Source of the DNA: Przewalskia tangutica
Taxonomy: Eukaryota > Streptophyta > Magnoliopsida > Solanales > Solanaceae
Reading direction: 5' to 3'
NCBI GenBank assembly: GCA_029844215.1
Contig: CM056738.1
Span: forward strand, 64,633,593-64,697,592
Length of the DNA: 64,000 bases
Both the position numbers and the translations under genes were made by a program. The notes beneath the pieces were generated by a model. That model had not been told where the DNA came from, ran no database searches, and worked only from the letters and a program-made list of their open reading frames with translations. Shown here piece after piece: positions 1 to 12,921 of this stretch; the first letter of the stretch is position 1, and every line of letters begins with the position of its first letter.

Positions 1-2109
1 AAGTTCGTACCTATCCCCAAAGCACTTCATACATTAAATCTTTACAAGATACGTTACTTCACAAAACCACACAATACGGTAGTATATGAACATAGAGTGA
101 TTATCTTTTAAAGTAAATCAATTACTCCTCTTTGTAAAATCAAGTAGCAACATTCTTTTCCAATGTTTAAGTTTGCCTAATTTCCAATGTTCAAGTTTCT
201 CATTTTAGAACGGTTTCGTAGTTCATAATCTTATTCATTTAAGAATATAATTCTCCTTTAAACAACTGAGAAACCTAAGCCTTACATGTGAGTAGGATAT
301 TCTTGTTTATAACAATCTTATTACAAAGATCCATGATCTAGGAAATATCATTTTGTCTCATCTTAGTTTCTATGCAGATGGAAGTTTCTCGGTTTTATTA
401 ATACTTAATTAGTCGAACATTTCCTTTTATTAACGCCGCAGATGGTTTGTCGATACACATTCCGATTTCCAAATCAAGAAACATTCTTAAGCCGTTATAC
501 CTAACCTCCCATAAAGCTAGTATAACTCTTAAGTTTTCAAAACCAAGTATTACTTCTTCTTTCAAAATGATTCAAAAATCTTTTGAAATACTTCAAGTTC
601 TTTATTAACACATAACAAGCCGATTATAGTTCAAATCGATTACCTTTTAAAACCACATGTATTTTCTAACCAACATAAAGTCGTTATAACCAACTTCCCA
701 TAAAGCCGTTATAACACTTTATGTTTTACACCAATCAAATACATTTAGCACACGTACGCTCACCGTACTACATAGTTCACACATATCATGCTAGAAGAGA
801 TAGGAAGAGGTTCACATACCTCGCGAGTATCGACTAATAGCAAAACGCTCCAACCGTCGGCTACTCCTGCCAAGCAGATCGCGCCACACGTAGTACTCCC
901 ACCTATAAGGCCACGCGCTTATTAACATTAGGTCTCTTCAGAGAACATTCTACAGAAAATTCGAAGACCTCCCCGCAACAACAGTAAATCTCCTCCTCTA
1001 TCTGGGCCGCTACCAAGCCAACCGTGGGGGTTATATATCTAACCCTAAGTACAACTCTACTCCATGGTACTACTACACAAGTCTCTCAGAATACAGCCCT
1101 ATGTAATTACAGTTCAGTCTTCTTTAAATTCAGGCTTAAGTCGCAAGACATTGCCGATAACTACGTTCAGTTCTATTATATAGTATACTTCAACTATATA
1201 TTCAAGCAATCATGTAATTTCCAATTACAATAGAGGGACAAGATAATTACCTCGATAAGCCCATAATTATCCTAGCTTAAAGTCGATCCTGGGCAATCGT
1301 TTAGCTCGACTCCGAGCGCTCAACCCGCTCTAAACCACCCTTAGAAGTTCTAACCAACTTCACACAATACTCCAACGGACTATGGAGATTTTCCTAGGGT
1401 TTCGGTTTTGTGGACCGGGAAGTATAATAGTATTTTCTGGGCTTTTCGTATAGGTATAACCTTAGAATACAACAAGGTATATGGCTAAGGTAATTTGGGC
1501 ATTATAACAATACTTTTGAGAGTATTTCTACACCACAAAGGGGGGGGTACATTATACGAGAACAACACCACGAGGAGGGGTGAAGTCTCGCCACAAGGCC
1601 AACTCGAGGGGAGGGCTCTCGGCGAGGGAAAGGGCGAGAACAAGGTGAAGGAGGGAGGAAGAGCTCACAAGACTTAGGCATTTTGGATGAAGAAGTCTTC
1701 AACCTTAAGGGGTATTTATAGGTCAAGGGATGGCCAACCAAAGGCCAAGATCAATCCGTGTGTTAGGCAAGTGTAGGGCTAGGATTTACCAACACAAATA
1801 TCCTACCAACTCCTTGACTTTTCCAAGGCACCAAAACGTGCTCTCTTTGTCCAATTCGTCCAAATGGGCGTTGAGTCCACCAATTGGAGGTGCCAAGTGT
1901 CGCCTCCCGTTGGTCCAAAATGTTTCGCCTCTCGGAAAAATCCGCAAAAATTAGAAATGACATAGCGGAAATTCCCTACGAAAGGCGGAAAGCGTTTAGT
2001 CGAAAAACGACTCTAAACGTGTCGTGAACAAAATTAATTCGCCAAGCCTTAGTACAAGTTTCAAATTTTCTACGCACGTCCCACGCATACTGCGAAATAC
2101 GGTATAACA
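1..2109 (-). repeat. RT-A 3' LTR, partial
   Basis: The right edge is the reverse complement of TGTTATACCG, next to a purine-rich tract, as expected for the start of a 3' LTR read on the minus strand. The sequence matches the second LTR at 4632-7959 apart from scattered small indels. About 1.2 kb of the U5 end lies beyond the window start. Confidence 0.85.
1713..1720 (-). promoter_or_regulatory. TATA box of RT-A 3' LTR
   Basis: TATAAATA on the minus strand, preceded by GACC and followed by CC. The same box occurs at the same distance from the LTR start in the RT-A 5' LTR, RT-B, RT-G and RT-H. Confidence 0.65.
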
Positions 2110-2141
2110 TTCTCCTTCCTTAGAAACATTCGTCGAATGTT
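2110..2141 (-). promoter_or_regulatory. Polypurine tract and adjacent palindrome of RT-A
   Basis: On the minus strand the LTR is preceded by AGGAAGGAGAA (2110-2120), a plus-strand primer tract. Just before it lies an inverted repeat with arms AACATTCG and CGAATGTT (2125-2141), separated by a single base. The same palindrome precedes the purine tract of every other 3' LTR junction in the window. Confidence 0.7.
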
Positions 2142-3699
2142 CCTTCTAAGTCTCAAAACAAGCGCGCGATCACTACTATACTTACGAGCACAATCACGCC
2201 ACATCGGCCACGAAACACCCGCACATAAAAACATACATCCAAGTCCACGAGGAAACACCTCTAACATCACCAAATGATACCACTTTGTCACTTTGTCGCG
2301 AGCCTTGCTCCGACGACCCAACAAATGGTACCGGGCTGCTTGCGATCCCTGAGGCTGTCGTACACTCGAACTCTTACCATATTTACATCTTTCTTGATTC
2401 AAAACTCGGGGTTACTATCTCTAACGTGGTCATCATTAACTGGGAACACTCTGGATGGATCTTCGATACTTTCCCGAATATAACAAAACGAAAGACCGGA
2501 CGTCCTGCCTCCTAAGTCGGACGACAAATGCTAACATATAGGCAACCTGGCCTATTCTTCACATGAACTCACAAAGGCCCAAAGTAACTCGGGCTAAGTT
2601 CCTCTGTTTCCCAAAATTCGTCACACCCAATCCGGGGTGGTACCTTCAAGAAGACCGTCAACCTGAACTCTAAGCGTCGTCGCCGCTTATCCGCACGATA
2701 TCTCTGAGCTGCCAGAACCTCTTCTAGCCAAGCTTCTCACTATCCACAGTCTGCTGGAACAAGCCTGCACCAACTGTCTGAACCTTGCCAACATCGAACC
2801 AATCGACCGGCAACTTACACTTCCGCCTCTTACAAGGCTTCATAAGGCGACATTCGAACACTGAAATGGTAGCTTAAACGCTCCCTCTACAGGAGACAAC
2901 AGTCCCCACAACTACCCCTGAAGTCCACACACTGGCCCGGGGGCGAATGCGATTCTGAGACTCACCTGAGTTCTTAGCACATGCTTGGTAAAACTTCCCG
3001 AAACAAAAACAGCCGTAACTGGCTCCACATGCGCCATAAGGTAAAGGTAGGCACCCCGTGCAACCTTACAACCTCTTCTGATAAATCATCACTGCCGAGT
3101 GAACGGTCCCGACCGAAGAACACGATGGGCTGCCCCCATCGGCCCGACCACTGGTCGAACGCATCCACGTACTCGTACGCTGGTTAACTAAACTTGGGCC
3201 TAACACCCTCGTAACCTTAACACGAGGCGGGACCACCACAAACTGACCCCACCACCAAACCTACCGCGGGTTGACCCGCAACGGCCCCAACCCGACCCAA
3301 GAACACGCAAAATACTAGCTCCCGATCGGAACAATCTCACTAAACACGTTACGAAAACCTAGCGTCTTCTTAGCTCAACTACCCCTTTCATTTCACACTA
3401 CTTGGGACCTATCCCAACGTAGCTCACGTGCACTATGCACTCCAAGAAGGATCAAACACAACACTACACCTTTACATCGAGATGGCCTTACCTCTAAGGT
3501 CTCTACGTATAAAACTCTAAGGTTCACACTTTTCTATCCCCCAAATCTTACTTGGTTAGCTAACCAAGATTTCTAATCACAACATTAACACTCTGCTATC
3601 AAAACATAGCACTTATGATATACCCATCTTATCACACATACTGAACTCTAGAGGGTTAAAGATCTATCTGTAACTACTGTTTCATTCCCCTTAGTCGTT
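2142..3699 (-). other. RT-A 3' interior, no coding sequence recognised
   Basis: This is the stretch between the end of gag and the palindrome next to the purine tract. It is related to the corresponding parts of RT-B (7960-9429), RT-G (26313-27286) and RT-H (33108-34424). Short open frames occur on both strands, but none resembles protease, reverse transcriptase or integrase. It seems to be conserved non-coding interior of a non-autonomous family. Confidence 0.6.
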
Positions 3700-4429
3700 C
3701 TAATCAAACACGCCTGCAGGCGTATAGCAAGGAAGGTGACGAACTACCCACCGGCATGCGAAGGCAAAGTCCTCCTACTAGGTCACTCTTCGACACATGG
3801 CCTCGACGGCGCAGTACAACAAGTACCAACTAAAGACGACATTCCGGGATGGCGTGCACATCTGTGAACGGAAGCCCCGAGTTCGACCAACTCCTGCATA
3901 CTCCGAACGTCCTGAAATCCGTGGAAGACCACTCTGCACTGGTGAAGGTGCATAATCTAATCTGCTGGTGAGGCGACTCGCCTCGAAAGTTACCAAAGGA
4001 CCTTGCTGTTCTGGCCCCCTTCTGCTGTCCTTGGTTAACCCGTCGATCTCTATGTTTCTCGGCCTGCTGCGCATAAGCCCGTACACAGGCCATGCTCAAG
4101 CCTAACTGAAGGATTACTCTTGCACACCCTTCTCTTAGGTAGTCATCAAGACTCGCGATACATCGGTATACTCTCTGGTAGCCAAATCCATAGCTAGTAA
4201 CGGTCGCTTCGCAATATAATTTCACTGTTCGGCCGTGGAACTAAAGGTTCAAATGTCATGGCGCAGAGGAACCGCCGTGCTAAACTTCTTGGGGCTAGTG
4301 GCGTCGCAGAAATCCCGAATGAAGCATTACCCTAGGTAATGATTGGGCTGTGCCCACGTAACCCTCTAAATTCTACTCGCGGCTCCTCGCCGCTTTGCCC
4401 TCCCGGGCGGGTTGCCTACGCGGAGGCAT
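3700..4429 (-). pseudogene. gag: Decayed gag of RT-A
   Basis: A start codon at 4429 opens a gag-like reading frame beginning MPPRR, the same start as the gags of RT-G and RT-H. Segments in shifting frames match the RT-G gag: a stretch ending in LDDYL, a glutamine-rich linker with RTA.SFGNFRG, and the tail up to a stop at 3700-3702. Gag would form the particle and bind the element RNA. No single frame spans the gene; several indels and stops break it, many at CAG/CTG-type sites. Upstream lie the leader hairpin and primer site of the same element. Confidence 0.7.
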
Positions 4430-4537
4430 AACGATAGGGAAAGAATTTCGTCGGAGGGTCCAACTTACAACACGACTCTAAGGCACGATCTCGAGTGAGA
4501 AGAATAGAAACCAATCCTAAATATCCTATAGCCTCAC

Positions 4538-4571
4538 GATTATTGGTGTGGTGCACAACACACCGATAATC
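4538..4571 (-). other. Leader hairpin with self-complementary GTGCAC loop (RT-A)
   Basis: On the minus strand, arms GATTAT and ATAATC enclose an inner stem and an 8-base loop TTGTGCAC holding the palindrome GTGCAC. At stem position 9/26 this copy has a G-C pair where RT-F and RT-H have G-T and RT-G has A-T. It lies between primer site and gag start. Confidence 0.6.
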
Positions 4572-4615
4572 AAGACTTCATGGATACGATGCGTAGACAC
4601 TTTCCGAGGATTAAG

Positions 4616-4627
4616 CGCTCGATACCA
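4616..4627 (-). promoter_or_regulatory. Primer binding site of RT-A
   Basis: TGGTATCGAGCG on the minus strand, four bases after the LTR end. It resembles the initiator tRNA-Met site TGGTATCAGAGC seen intact in RT-F. The CAG-to-CG change recurs in RT-H and in the second RT-F site. Confidence 0.75.
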
Positions 4628-4631
4628 CTTT

Positions 4632-7600
4632 TGTCACGACCAAATCGGGCGTGATGGTGCCTTACCGGGCACCCTAGTGACACAACATCGAGTAATCACG
4701 AACATAAAACAACAACATGAGATAACGAAATATAAAACAATGATGCGTGAAAACTTGCCTTTCGCATATATATAACCATCAACTCTTTTACAAATGAACA
4801 GCTTAATCCTTTTACAAACCACGCCACAACAAGATTACTGCACCTCTAAGAAATGATACGACAACTATGGCGGGGCCGCCAAACCCCGAATGTAAACACT
4901 CGCTACGACGGGGACTATACCACTGATAAGCCTCCGGAGAAGCGGAGCTTCCCAAACGCTGAAACTGTGACCCTGAGAGCTAGGATCAACGACTGGTGTA
5001 CCTTTACCTGCGGCATGAGCGCACCCGGGAGGTCGATAACAAAAATTGCGAGTATGTGAAACTAAAAATATCGTAAATGAAATCATAATAGTCTATAAAG
5101 CGGGAGACATGTATGATAAGCAAACTACGCCCACAACAAATAAGCGAATATGTCAAGTCGGGGACTCACGCCTCAAAGTTATCACAATAAAACCGACGGC
5201 AAGTGCGAAGGCATAGCCGACTACTAAGACCCACGCACAAAAATACCACAACCGTATCCCGAGGTCTTTCTAGACCGCACCACATGATCGGCCGCCACTC
5301 GCCCGCAATATCAATGTGCGCGTCTATTCTGGAACTCTCGCAGCTCGCATAGGTCACACACGGACCCGCGTGAGGTATTCCTCGAATCATGGTCCTGCAT
5401 CACTGAGGTATACCGCGATCGAAGGCGGCCAACCCTCGATTCTGCCAGGCTCCCGCAACCCGCATAGTCTCAAAAGACCGCATAGTCTCAACAGACCGCA
5501 TAGGAATCCCGCATCGGGCTAAACACGGAATGATCAAATCGAGCTACCGCGACCGCATAGTCACGAGGACCGCATAGCCGAAAGACCCGCATCGGGTGGC
5601 AAGCCCTCGGTATAATAAGTCGAGGGGTATGTGATACAATAATAAGATAACGGGCTTAACGTTTAACAACGTAAGCACAGCGAGTGACCCTCACATAATA
5701 ATCACAAGATACTAACACACGTAGCATCCTAACATGCTTACTTATCAAGTCAACAAGAAAGTATTACAAGGCTATCACAAACCAATACAATCAAGTTATT
5801 CACACAAGGTACTTTCTACTAACAAGTTCGTACCTATCCCCAAAGCACTTCATACATTAAATCTTTACAAGATCGTTACTTCACAAAACCACACAATACC
5901 AAAGAGTATATGAACATAGAGTGATTATCTTTTTAAAGTAAATCAATTACTCCTCTTTGTAAAATCAAGTAGCAACATTCTTTCCAATGTTTAAGTTTGC
6001 CTAATTTCCAATGTTCAAGTTTCTCATTTTAGAACGGTTTCGTAGTTCATAATCTTATTCATTTAAGAATATAATTCTCCTTTAAACAACTGAGAAACCT
6101 AAGCCTTACATGAGTAGGATATTCTTGTTTATAACAATCTTATTACAATGACCATGATCTAGGAAATATCATTTTGTCTCATCTTAGTTTCTATGCAGAT
6201 GGAAGTTTCTCGGTTTTATTAATACTTAATTAGTCGAACATTTCCTTTTATTAACGCCGCAGTTGGTTTGTCGATACACATTCGATTCAAATCAAGAAAC
6301 ATTCTTAAGCCGTTATACCTAACCTCCCATAAAGCTAGTATAACTCTTAAGTTTTCAAAACCAAGTATTACTTCTTCTTTCAAAATGATTCAAAAATCTT
6401 TTGAAATACTTCAAGTTCTTTATTAACACATAACAAGCCAGTTATAGTTCAAATCAGTTACCTTTTAAAACCACATGTATTTTCTAACCAACATAAAGCT
6501 GTTATAACCAACTTCCCATAAAGCCGTTATAACACTTTATGTTTTACACCAATCAATACATTTAGCACATGCGTCACCGTACTACATAGTTCACACATAT
6601 CATGCTAGAAGAGATAGGAAGAGGTTCACATACCGCGACGAGTATCGACTAATAGCAAAACGCTCCAACCGTCGGCTACTCCTTAAGCCAGCGGATCGCG
6701 CCACACGTAGTACTCCCACCTATAAGGCCACAAGGCGCTTTATTAACATTAGGTCTCTTCGTAGAACATTCTACCGAAAATTCGGACCTTCTCCGCAACA
6801 GCGTAAATCTCCTCCTCTATCGGGTGGCTACCAAGCCAACCGGGGGTTATACATCTAACCCTAACGGGTACAACTCTACTCCATGGTACTACTACACAAG
6901 TCTACTGTAATACAACCCTATGTAATTACAGTTCAGTACTCTTCTTTAAATTCAGGCTTAAGTCGCAAGACATTGCCGATAACTACGTTCAGTTCTATTA
7001 TATAGTATACTTCAACTATATATTCAAGCAATCATGTAATTTCCAATTACAATAGAGGGACAAGATAATTACCTCGATAAGCCCATAATTATCCTAGCTT
7101 AAAGTCGATCCTGGGCAATCGTTTAGCTCCAACTCAGAGCGCTCCAACCCGCTCTAAACCACCCTTAGAAGTTCTAACCAACTTCTACACAATACTCCAA
7201 CGGACTATGGAGATTTTCCTAGGGTTTCGGTTTTGTGACTGACGGGAAGTATAATAGTATTTTCTGGGCTTTTCGTATAGGTATAACCTTAGAATACAAC
7301 AAGGTATATGGCTAAGGTAATTTGGGCATTATAACAATACTTTTGAGAGTATTTCTACACCACAAAGGGGGGGGTACATTATACGAGAACAACACCACAA
7401 GGAGGGGGGTGAAGTCTCGGCCACAAGGCCAACTCAAGGGGGAGGGGCTCTCGGCCAAGGGGGAAAGGACGAGAACAAGGTGAAGGGAGGGAGGAAGAGC
7501 TCACAAGACTTAGGCATTTTTTTGGATGAAGAAGTCTTCAACCTTAAGGGGTATTTATAGGTCAAGGGATGGCCAACCAAAGGCCAAGATCAATCCATGT

Positions 7601-7959
7601 GTTAGGCAAGTGTAGGGCTAGGATTTACCAACACAAATATCCTACCAACTCCTTGACTTTTCCAAGGCACCAAAAACGTGCTCCTCTTTGTCCAATTCGT
7701 CCAAATGGACGTTCAAGTCCACCAATTGGAGGGTGCCAGTGTCGCCTCCCGTTGGTCCAAAATGTTTCGCCTCTCGGAAAAATCCGCAAAAATTAGAAAT
7801 GACATGGCGGAAATTCCCTACGAAGTCGTGGAAAGCGTTTTCGAAAAACGACTCTAAACGGGTGTCGTGAACAAAATTAATTCGGCCAAGCCTTAGTACA
7901 AGTTTCAAATTTTCTACGTACGTCCTTACGTACATACTCTGGAAATACGGGGTATAACA
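4632..7959 (-). repeat. RT-A 5' LTR, complete (3328 bp)
   Basis: On the minus strand it starts TGTTATACCCCG at 7959 and ends GTCGTGACA at 4632, next to the primer site. It holds the TATA box at 7552-7559 and a region of short degenerate repeats on CCGCATAG (about 5450-5590) in the place where other LTRs of this window carry larger tandem repeats. Length is close to the LTRs of RT-F, RT-G and RT-H (3325-3334 bp). Confidence 0.88.
7552..7559 (-). promoter_or_regulatory. TATA box of RT-A 5' LTR
   Basis: TATAAATA on the minus strand, preceded by GACC, about 400 bases after the LTR start. This is the likely promoter of the genomic RNA. Confidence 0.7.
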
Positions 7960-9429
7960 GTGTGAGCCTTAGAGCTTTATACGTAGAGACCTTAGAGGTG
8001 AGGCCATCTCGAGAAAAAGGTGTAGTGTTATGTTTGACCCTTATCGGAGTGCATAGTGCACGTGAGTTATGTTGGGACAGGTCCCTAGTAGTGTGGAATG
8101 AAAGAGGGTAGTTGAGCTAAGAAGACCGCTAGGTTTTCGTAACGTGATTAGTGAGATTATTCCGGTTCGGGGAGCTTGTATGATGCGCGTTGCCGGGTCG
8201 GGTTGAGGCCACGTTGCGGGTCAACCCGCGGCAGTTTTGGTGGTGGGGTCAGTTTGTGGTGGTCCCGCCTTGTGGTAGGGTCACGAGGGTGTTAGGCCCA
8301 TGTTCGATTAACCAGTCTGAGTTCGTGGATGCATTCGGCCGGTGGTGGTCGATGGGAGCAGCCCATCGTGTTCTTCGCTCGGACCGTTTACTCGGTGTTG
8401 AGTTATCGAAGGTTGAAAGGCTGCGGGTGCCTACCTTCACCTTATGTCGAGTGAAGCCCGAGTTGTGGCTATTTTCATTTTCTAAAAGTTTACGAGCAGG
8501 TTAGGAACTCGGTGAGTCTCGAATCGCATTCGCCTCGGGCCGGTGTTTGGATTTGAGGATAGTTGTGGGATTGTTGTCTCTGTGGAGGTAGTGTTTGATC
8601 TACCATTTGGTGTTCGGATATCGCCTTATGAAGCCTTGTAAGGCGCGGAAGTGTAAGTTGTCGGTCGATTGGTTCGATGTTGGCAAGGTTCGCACGATTG
8701 GTTGAGCTTGTTCCCAGATCGTGGATAGTGAAGCTTGTCTAGAAGAGGTTACGGCAGCTCGGAGGAATCGTGCGGATAATCGGCGACGACGCTTAGAGTT
8801 CGAGTTGGTCGGTCTTGAAAGTACCACCGGGTTTGGTGCGGCGAGTTTTGGAAAGCAGATGGAACTTAGCCCGAGTTACTTTGGGCCTTTGTGAGTTCAT
8901 GTGAAGGATAGGCCAGGTTGCCTTTATGTTAGCATTTGCCGTCCGACGTAGGAGGCAGTGCGTCCGGTCTTTCGTATTGTGATGTTCGGGGAAGTATCGA
9001 AGATCCATCGAGTGTTCCCGATTAATGATGACCACGTTAGAGATAGTAACCGAGTTTTGAATCTGGCCGTGTCGAATGTGGTAAGAGTTCGAGTGTCACG
9101 ACATCCTCCGGATCGCAGCGGCCGGTACCATTTGTTGGGTCGTCGGAGCAAGGCTCGCGACAAAGTGACAAAGTGGTATCTACGACGAGTAAAGAGAGAA
9201 GCGAGCATGTATGGCGAGCATAGATGTGATCATTTTTTTGTAGAGAAGCGCACGAAGGAAGTATATTTTAGACCACGGAGAGAGGTGGTTGTGGTGATGT
9301 TAGAGGTGTTTCGTGGACTTGGATATAAGTATTTTGCTTGATTGTTTACGTGGCCATGTGTGGCTGGTTTGTTCTCGTAAGTATAGTAGTGAAGACTATC
9401 TTGGCGCGCTTGTTTTGAGACTTAGAAGG
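7960..9429 (+). other. RT-B 3' interior, no gene recognised
   Basis: The start matches the RT-G interior from about 26468 (GTGTGA.CCTTAGA), and the rest follows the 3' interiors of RT-G and RT-H. Open frames of 60-130 codons exist on both strands (for example 8190-8504 and 8958-9341), but they do not resemble retrotransposon proteins and are not kept open in the related copies. I regard the stretch as non-coding. Confidence 0.6.
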
Positions 9430-9462
9430 AACATTCGACGAATGTTTCTAAGAGGAGGAGAA
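9430..9462 (+). promoter_or_regulatory. Palindrome and polypurine tract of RT-B
   Basis: Arms AACATTCG and CGAATGTT (9430-9446) are followed by a purine tract AAGAGGAGGAGAA (9450-9462) that abuts the LTR. The loop is one base here, against three or four in RT-F, RT-G and RT-H. Confidence 0.7.
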
Positions 9463-12400
9463 TGTTATACCGTATTTCCGAGTATGCACGAGAACGCACG
9501 TAGGAAATTTCGAACTTCAAGTAGGCTTGGCCGATTTAATTTTGTGCACAACACGGTTAGAGTCGTTTTTAGAAACGTTTTCCACTTTTCGTAGGGAATT
9601 TCCGCTATGTCATTTTTAATTTTTGCGGATTTTTACGAGAGACGAAACATTTTGGACCAACAAGAGGCGCCACTTGGCACCCTCCATTGGTGGCTTGAAA
9701 TCGTCCCAACTTGGACGAAATGGACAAGTAAGGCACGTTTTTTGTGCCTTGACAAAGTCAAGGGTAGGTAGGATATTTGTGTTTGGTAAATCCTAGCCCT
9801 ACACTTGCCTAACACATGGATTGATCTTGGCCTTTGGTTGGCCATCCTTGACCTATAAATACCCTCTCCCTTTGATGAATTCTTCATCCTTTCCACAAAT
9901 CTTCAAGTGTTAAACTCTCCTCCCTTGTGTTTTCGCCCCCTTTTTGTGAGGCTTAGCCGAGAGCACCCTTTCCCCCCTTGGCCGAGAGTACCCACTAGTG
10001 GTAGTCGAGGGATATACACCCCCTTGTGGTGTTGTCTCGTATATATACCCCTCTTGGTAGAAATACTCTCAAAAGTATTGTTATAATGCCCAAATTACCT
10101 TAGCCATATACCTTGTAGTATTCTAAGGATATACCTATCTGAAAAGCCAGAAAATACTATTATACTTCCGGTACCACAAAACCGAAACCACAGGAAAATC
10201 TCCAGTCCGTTGGAGTATTGTGTAGAAGTTGGTTAGAACTTCAGGGTGGTTTAGAGCGGGTTGAGCGCTCGAGTTGGAGCTAAGCGATTGCCCGGATAGA
10301 CTTTATACTTGGATAATTATGGGCTTATTGAGGTAAATATCTTGTACCTCTATTGTAATTTGAAATTACATATTGTTAGAATATATAGTTGAAGTATACT
10401 ATATATAGAACAGAACGTAGTTATTGGCAATGTCTTGCGACTTAAGCCTGAATTTAAAGAAGATTCTTGAGTAATTACTTAGAGTGTATTCTGATGAGAC
10501 TTGTGAAGTAGTGCAGTGGAGTAGAATTGTGCAGTTAGGGTTAGATGTATAACCCCCGGTTGGCTTGGTAGCGGCCTCGATAGAGGAGAGATTTATCTTT
10601 GTTGCGGGGAGGTCTTTAATTTTCGTAGACTGTTCTACGAAGGGATCTAAATGTTAATAAGCGCCTTGTGGCCTTATAGGTTGAAGTACTACGTATGGCG
10701 CGATCTACTGGCTAAGGAGTAGCCAACTGTTTGAAGTACTTGGAGCGTTTTGCTATTAGTCGATACTCGTCGCGAGGTATGTGAACCTCTTCCTATCTCT
10801 TCTAGCATGATATGTGTGAACTATGTAATGCGGTGAGCGTACGTGCTAAATGTATTTGATTGGTTTAAAACATAAAGTGTTATAACAGCTTTATGGGAAG
10901 TTGGTTATAACAGCTTTATGTTGGTAAGAAAATACTTGTGGTTTTTAAAAAGGTAACTGATTTGAACTATAACTGGCGTGTTATGTGTTAATAAAGAACT
11001 TGAAGTATTTCAAAAGATTTTTGAATCATTTGAAAGAAGTAATACTTGATTTGTTTTGAAAACTTAAGAGTTATGCTAGCTTTATGGAAAGTTAGGTATA
11101 ACGTCTTAAGAATGTTTCTTGATTTTGGAAATCAGAATGTGTATCGACAAACCAACTGCGGCGTTTATAAGAGGAAATGTTTTTAATAATTAAGTATTAT
11201 TAAAACCGAGAAACTTCCATCCGCATAAGCTAAGATGAGACAAAATGATATTTCCTAGATCATGGTCTTTGTAATAAGATTGTTATAAACAAGAATATCC
11301 TACTCACATATAAGACTTATGTTTCTCAGATAGTTTAAAGGAGAATTATATTCTTAAATAAATAAGACTATGAACTACGAAACCTTTCTAAAATGAGAAA
11401 CTTGAACATTGGAAATTAGGCAAACTTGATCATTGGAAAAGAATGTTGCTACTTGATTTTACAAAGAGAAGTAATTGATTTACTGTAAAAGGATAGTCAC
11501 TCTATTTTATACTACGTATTGTGTGACATTGTGAAAGTAACGTATCTTTTAAAGAGTTAATGTATGAAGTACTTTGGGGATAAAACCCGAACTTGTTGGC
11601 ATATAGTAGAAAGTACCTTGTGTGTATAACTTGATTGTGTTGGTTTGTGATAGCACAGTAATACTTTCTTGTTGATTGATAAGTAAACATGCTAGGATGC
11701 TACGTGTGTTAGTATCTTGTGATGTTGTGTAAAGGGGTTACCTTTGTTGTGCTTATGTTGCTTAACGATAAGTTGTTGTGTTAGTATTTTACATCACTCA
11801 TCTCTTGAGATGATTCCGGGGGTTAAGCTGCCCTCCGATGCGGGGTAGACTCAGGCGGGTCGATGGACCTATGATTCAAGAATACCTCATGCAGGTCCCA
11901 GGGGCCTATGCGAGCTACGAGTTCCGAGTTAGTGTCGTCCTTTATGGGCATGCGGTCCACGTGGCCATGCGATCGCGAAGTCGGGGCGATGCCGGGAGTA
12001 GCTACCCTCGATGCGGGAATACCTCATGCGGGCCGATGAGATTGGCCTATCGCGAGTGCGGAGTTCGAGGTTAGACGCAGCACATCGATATCTGCGCAAG
12101 TGGCGGCTTTGATCATGTGACGCCTAGACAGATCTTATGATACGATTCATGACCTTGTTGGTACTGGGTTTTTAGTAGTCGGCTATGCCTTCGCATTTAC
12201 CCCGCATGATTTTATTATGACACGTGGGACACGGTGTTCATGTGTGTTCCTTGGTGCTTTTATATTATAGATCGCCAGCGGTGAGGAAGGTATTCCACGG
12301 GCATGATTGATGTTGTGGGCACGAGACCCATTGTTATACTTGAGTGATGACTTGAGGCGTGAGTCACGACTTGACATGATCGCTTTGTTGTAAATCGTAG

Positions 12401-12921
12401 TTTGGTTATCATACATGTCTCCCGCTTTATATGATCGCTATGATTTCATTTCTGATATGTATTTTCGGTTCACATACTCGGTACTGTTATCGACCTCCCC
12501 GGGCTGCGTTCATGCCGCAGTTGAGGTACACGATCGTTGATCCTAGCTCTCGTGGTCACGCCAGCGTTTGGGAAGCTCCGTTTCTCGGAGGCTTATCGGT
12601 GGTATAGTCCCCATGCGTCGTAAGTGTTTACATTCGGGGTTTGGCGGGCCACGTCCGCCATTGTTGTCGTATCATTCTTAGAGGTGCAGTAATGCTTGTT
12701 GTGGCGGGGTTTGTAAAAGGATTAAACTGTTCATGTTGAAAAAGTTGCTATTTATATATATCCTTGAAGGTAACCGTTTTGGTTGCTTTGTCTTCTTATT
12801 TCACCGTCTTATTACACTGGTTTCATGTATTGTCTTTATGTTCCGCTGATTACTCTGATGTATGTCTACTTGGGTGCCCGGGGTAAGGCACCAGTCACGG
12901 GCCCGGGTTCGGGTCGTGACA
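9463..12921 (+). repeat. RT-B 3' LTR, complete (3459 bp)
   Basis: Starts TGTTATACCG and ends GGGTCGTGACA. Same family as the RT-A LTRs, slightly longer. The tandem-repeat slot at about 11830-12075 holds degenerate units around ATGCGGG/CCTCATGCGGG. A TATA box lies at 9854-9861. Confidence 0.87.
9854..9861 (+). promoter_or_regulatory. TATA box of RT-B LTR
   Basis: TATAAATA within GACCTATAAATACCC, at the same place as in the related LTRs, about 390 bases from the LTR start. Confidence 0.65.

Larger units (their letters stand above)
1..7959 (-). mobile_element. RT-A: gag-only Ty3/gypsy-type LTR retrotransposon, minus strand, cut by the window start
   Basis: Read on the minus strand, a full LTR (7959 to 4632) is followed by a primer site, a leader, a decayed gag, a purine tract and the start of a second LTR (2109 to 1, running out of the window). 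The two LTRs align along their whole shared length, for example around 1 and 5824. The interior is only about 2.5 kb and shows gag but no protease, reverse transcriptase or integrase, so the element looks non-autonomous. Its right edge sits in sequence matching the interior of RT-G near 26468, which places RT-A inside RT-B. The expected 5-base target duplication on the right would be GTGTG (7960-7964); the left partner is outside the window. Confidence 0.85.
7960..12921 (+). mobile_element. RT-B: 3' part of a plus-strand LTR retrotransposon
   Basis: Interior sequence (7960-9462) leads through the shared palindrome and purine tract into a complete 3' LTR (9463-12921). The 5' half of the element is not in the window; it should lie left of RT-A, which interrupts it at 7960. 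The right edge cuts the gag of RT-C, with a candidate target duplication GAGCA at 12922-12926. LTR sequence shows RT-A and RT-B belong to one family. Confidence 0.8.

Noticed and set aside
8958..9341. 127-codon frame in RT-B interior, and its overlapping minus-strand frames
   Set aside because: No similarity to retrotransposon proteins, and the related RT-G and RT-H stretches are not open.
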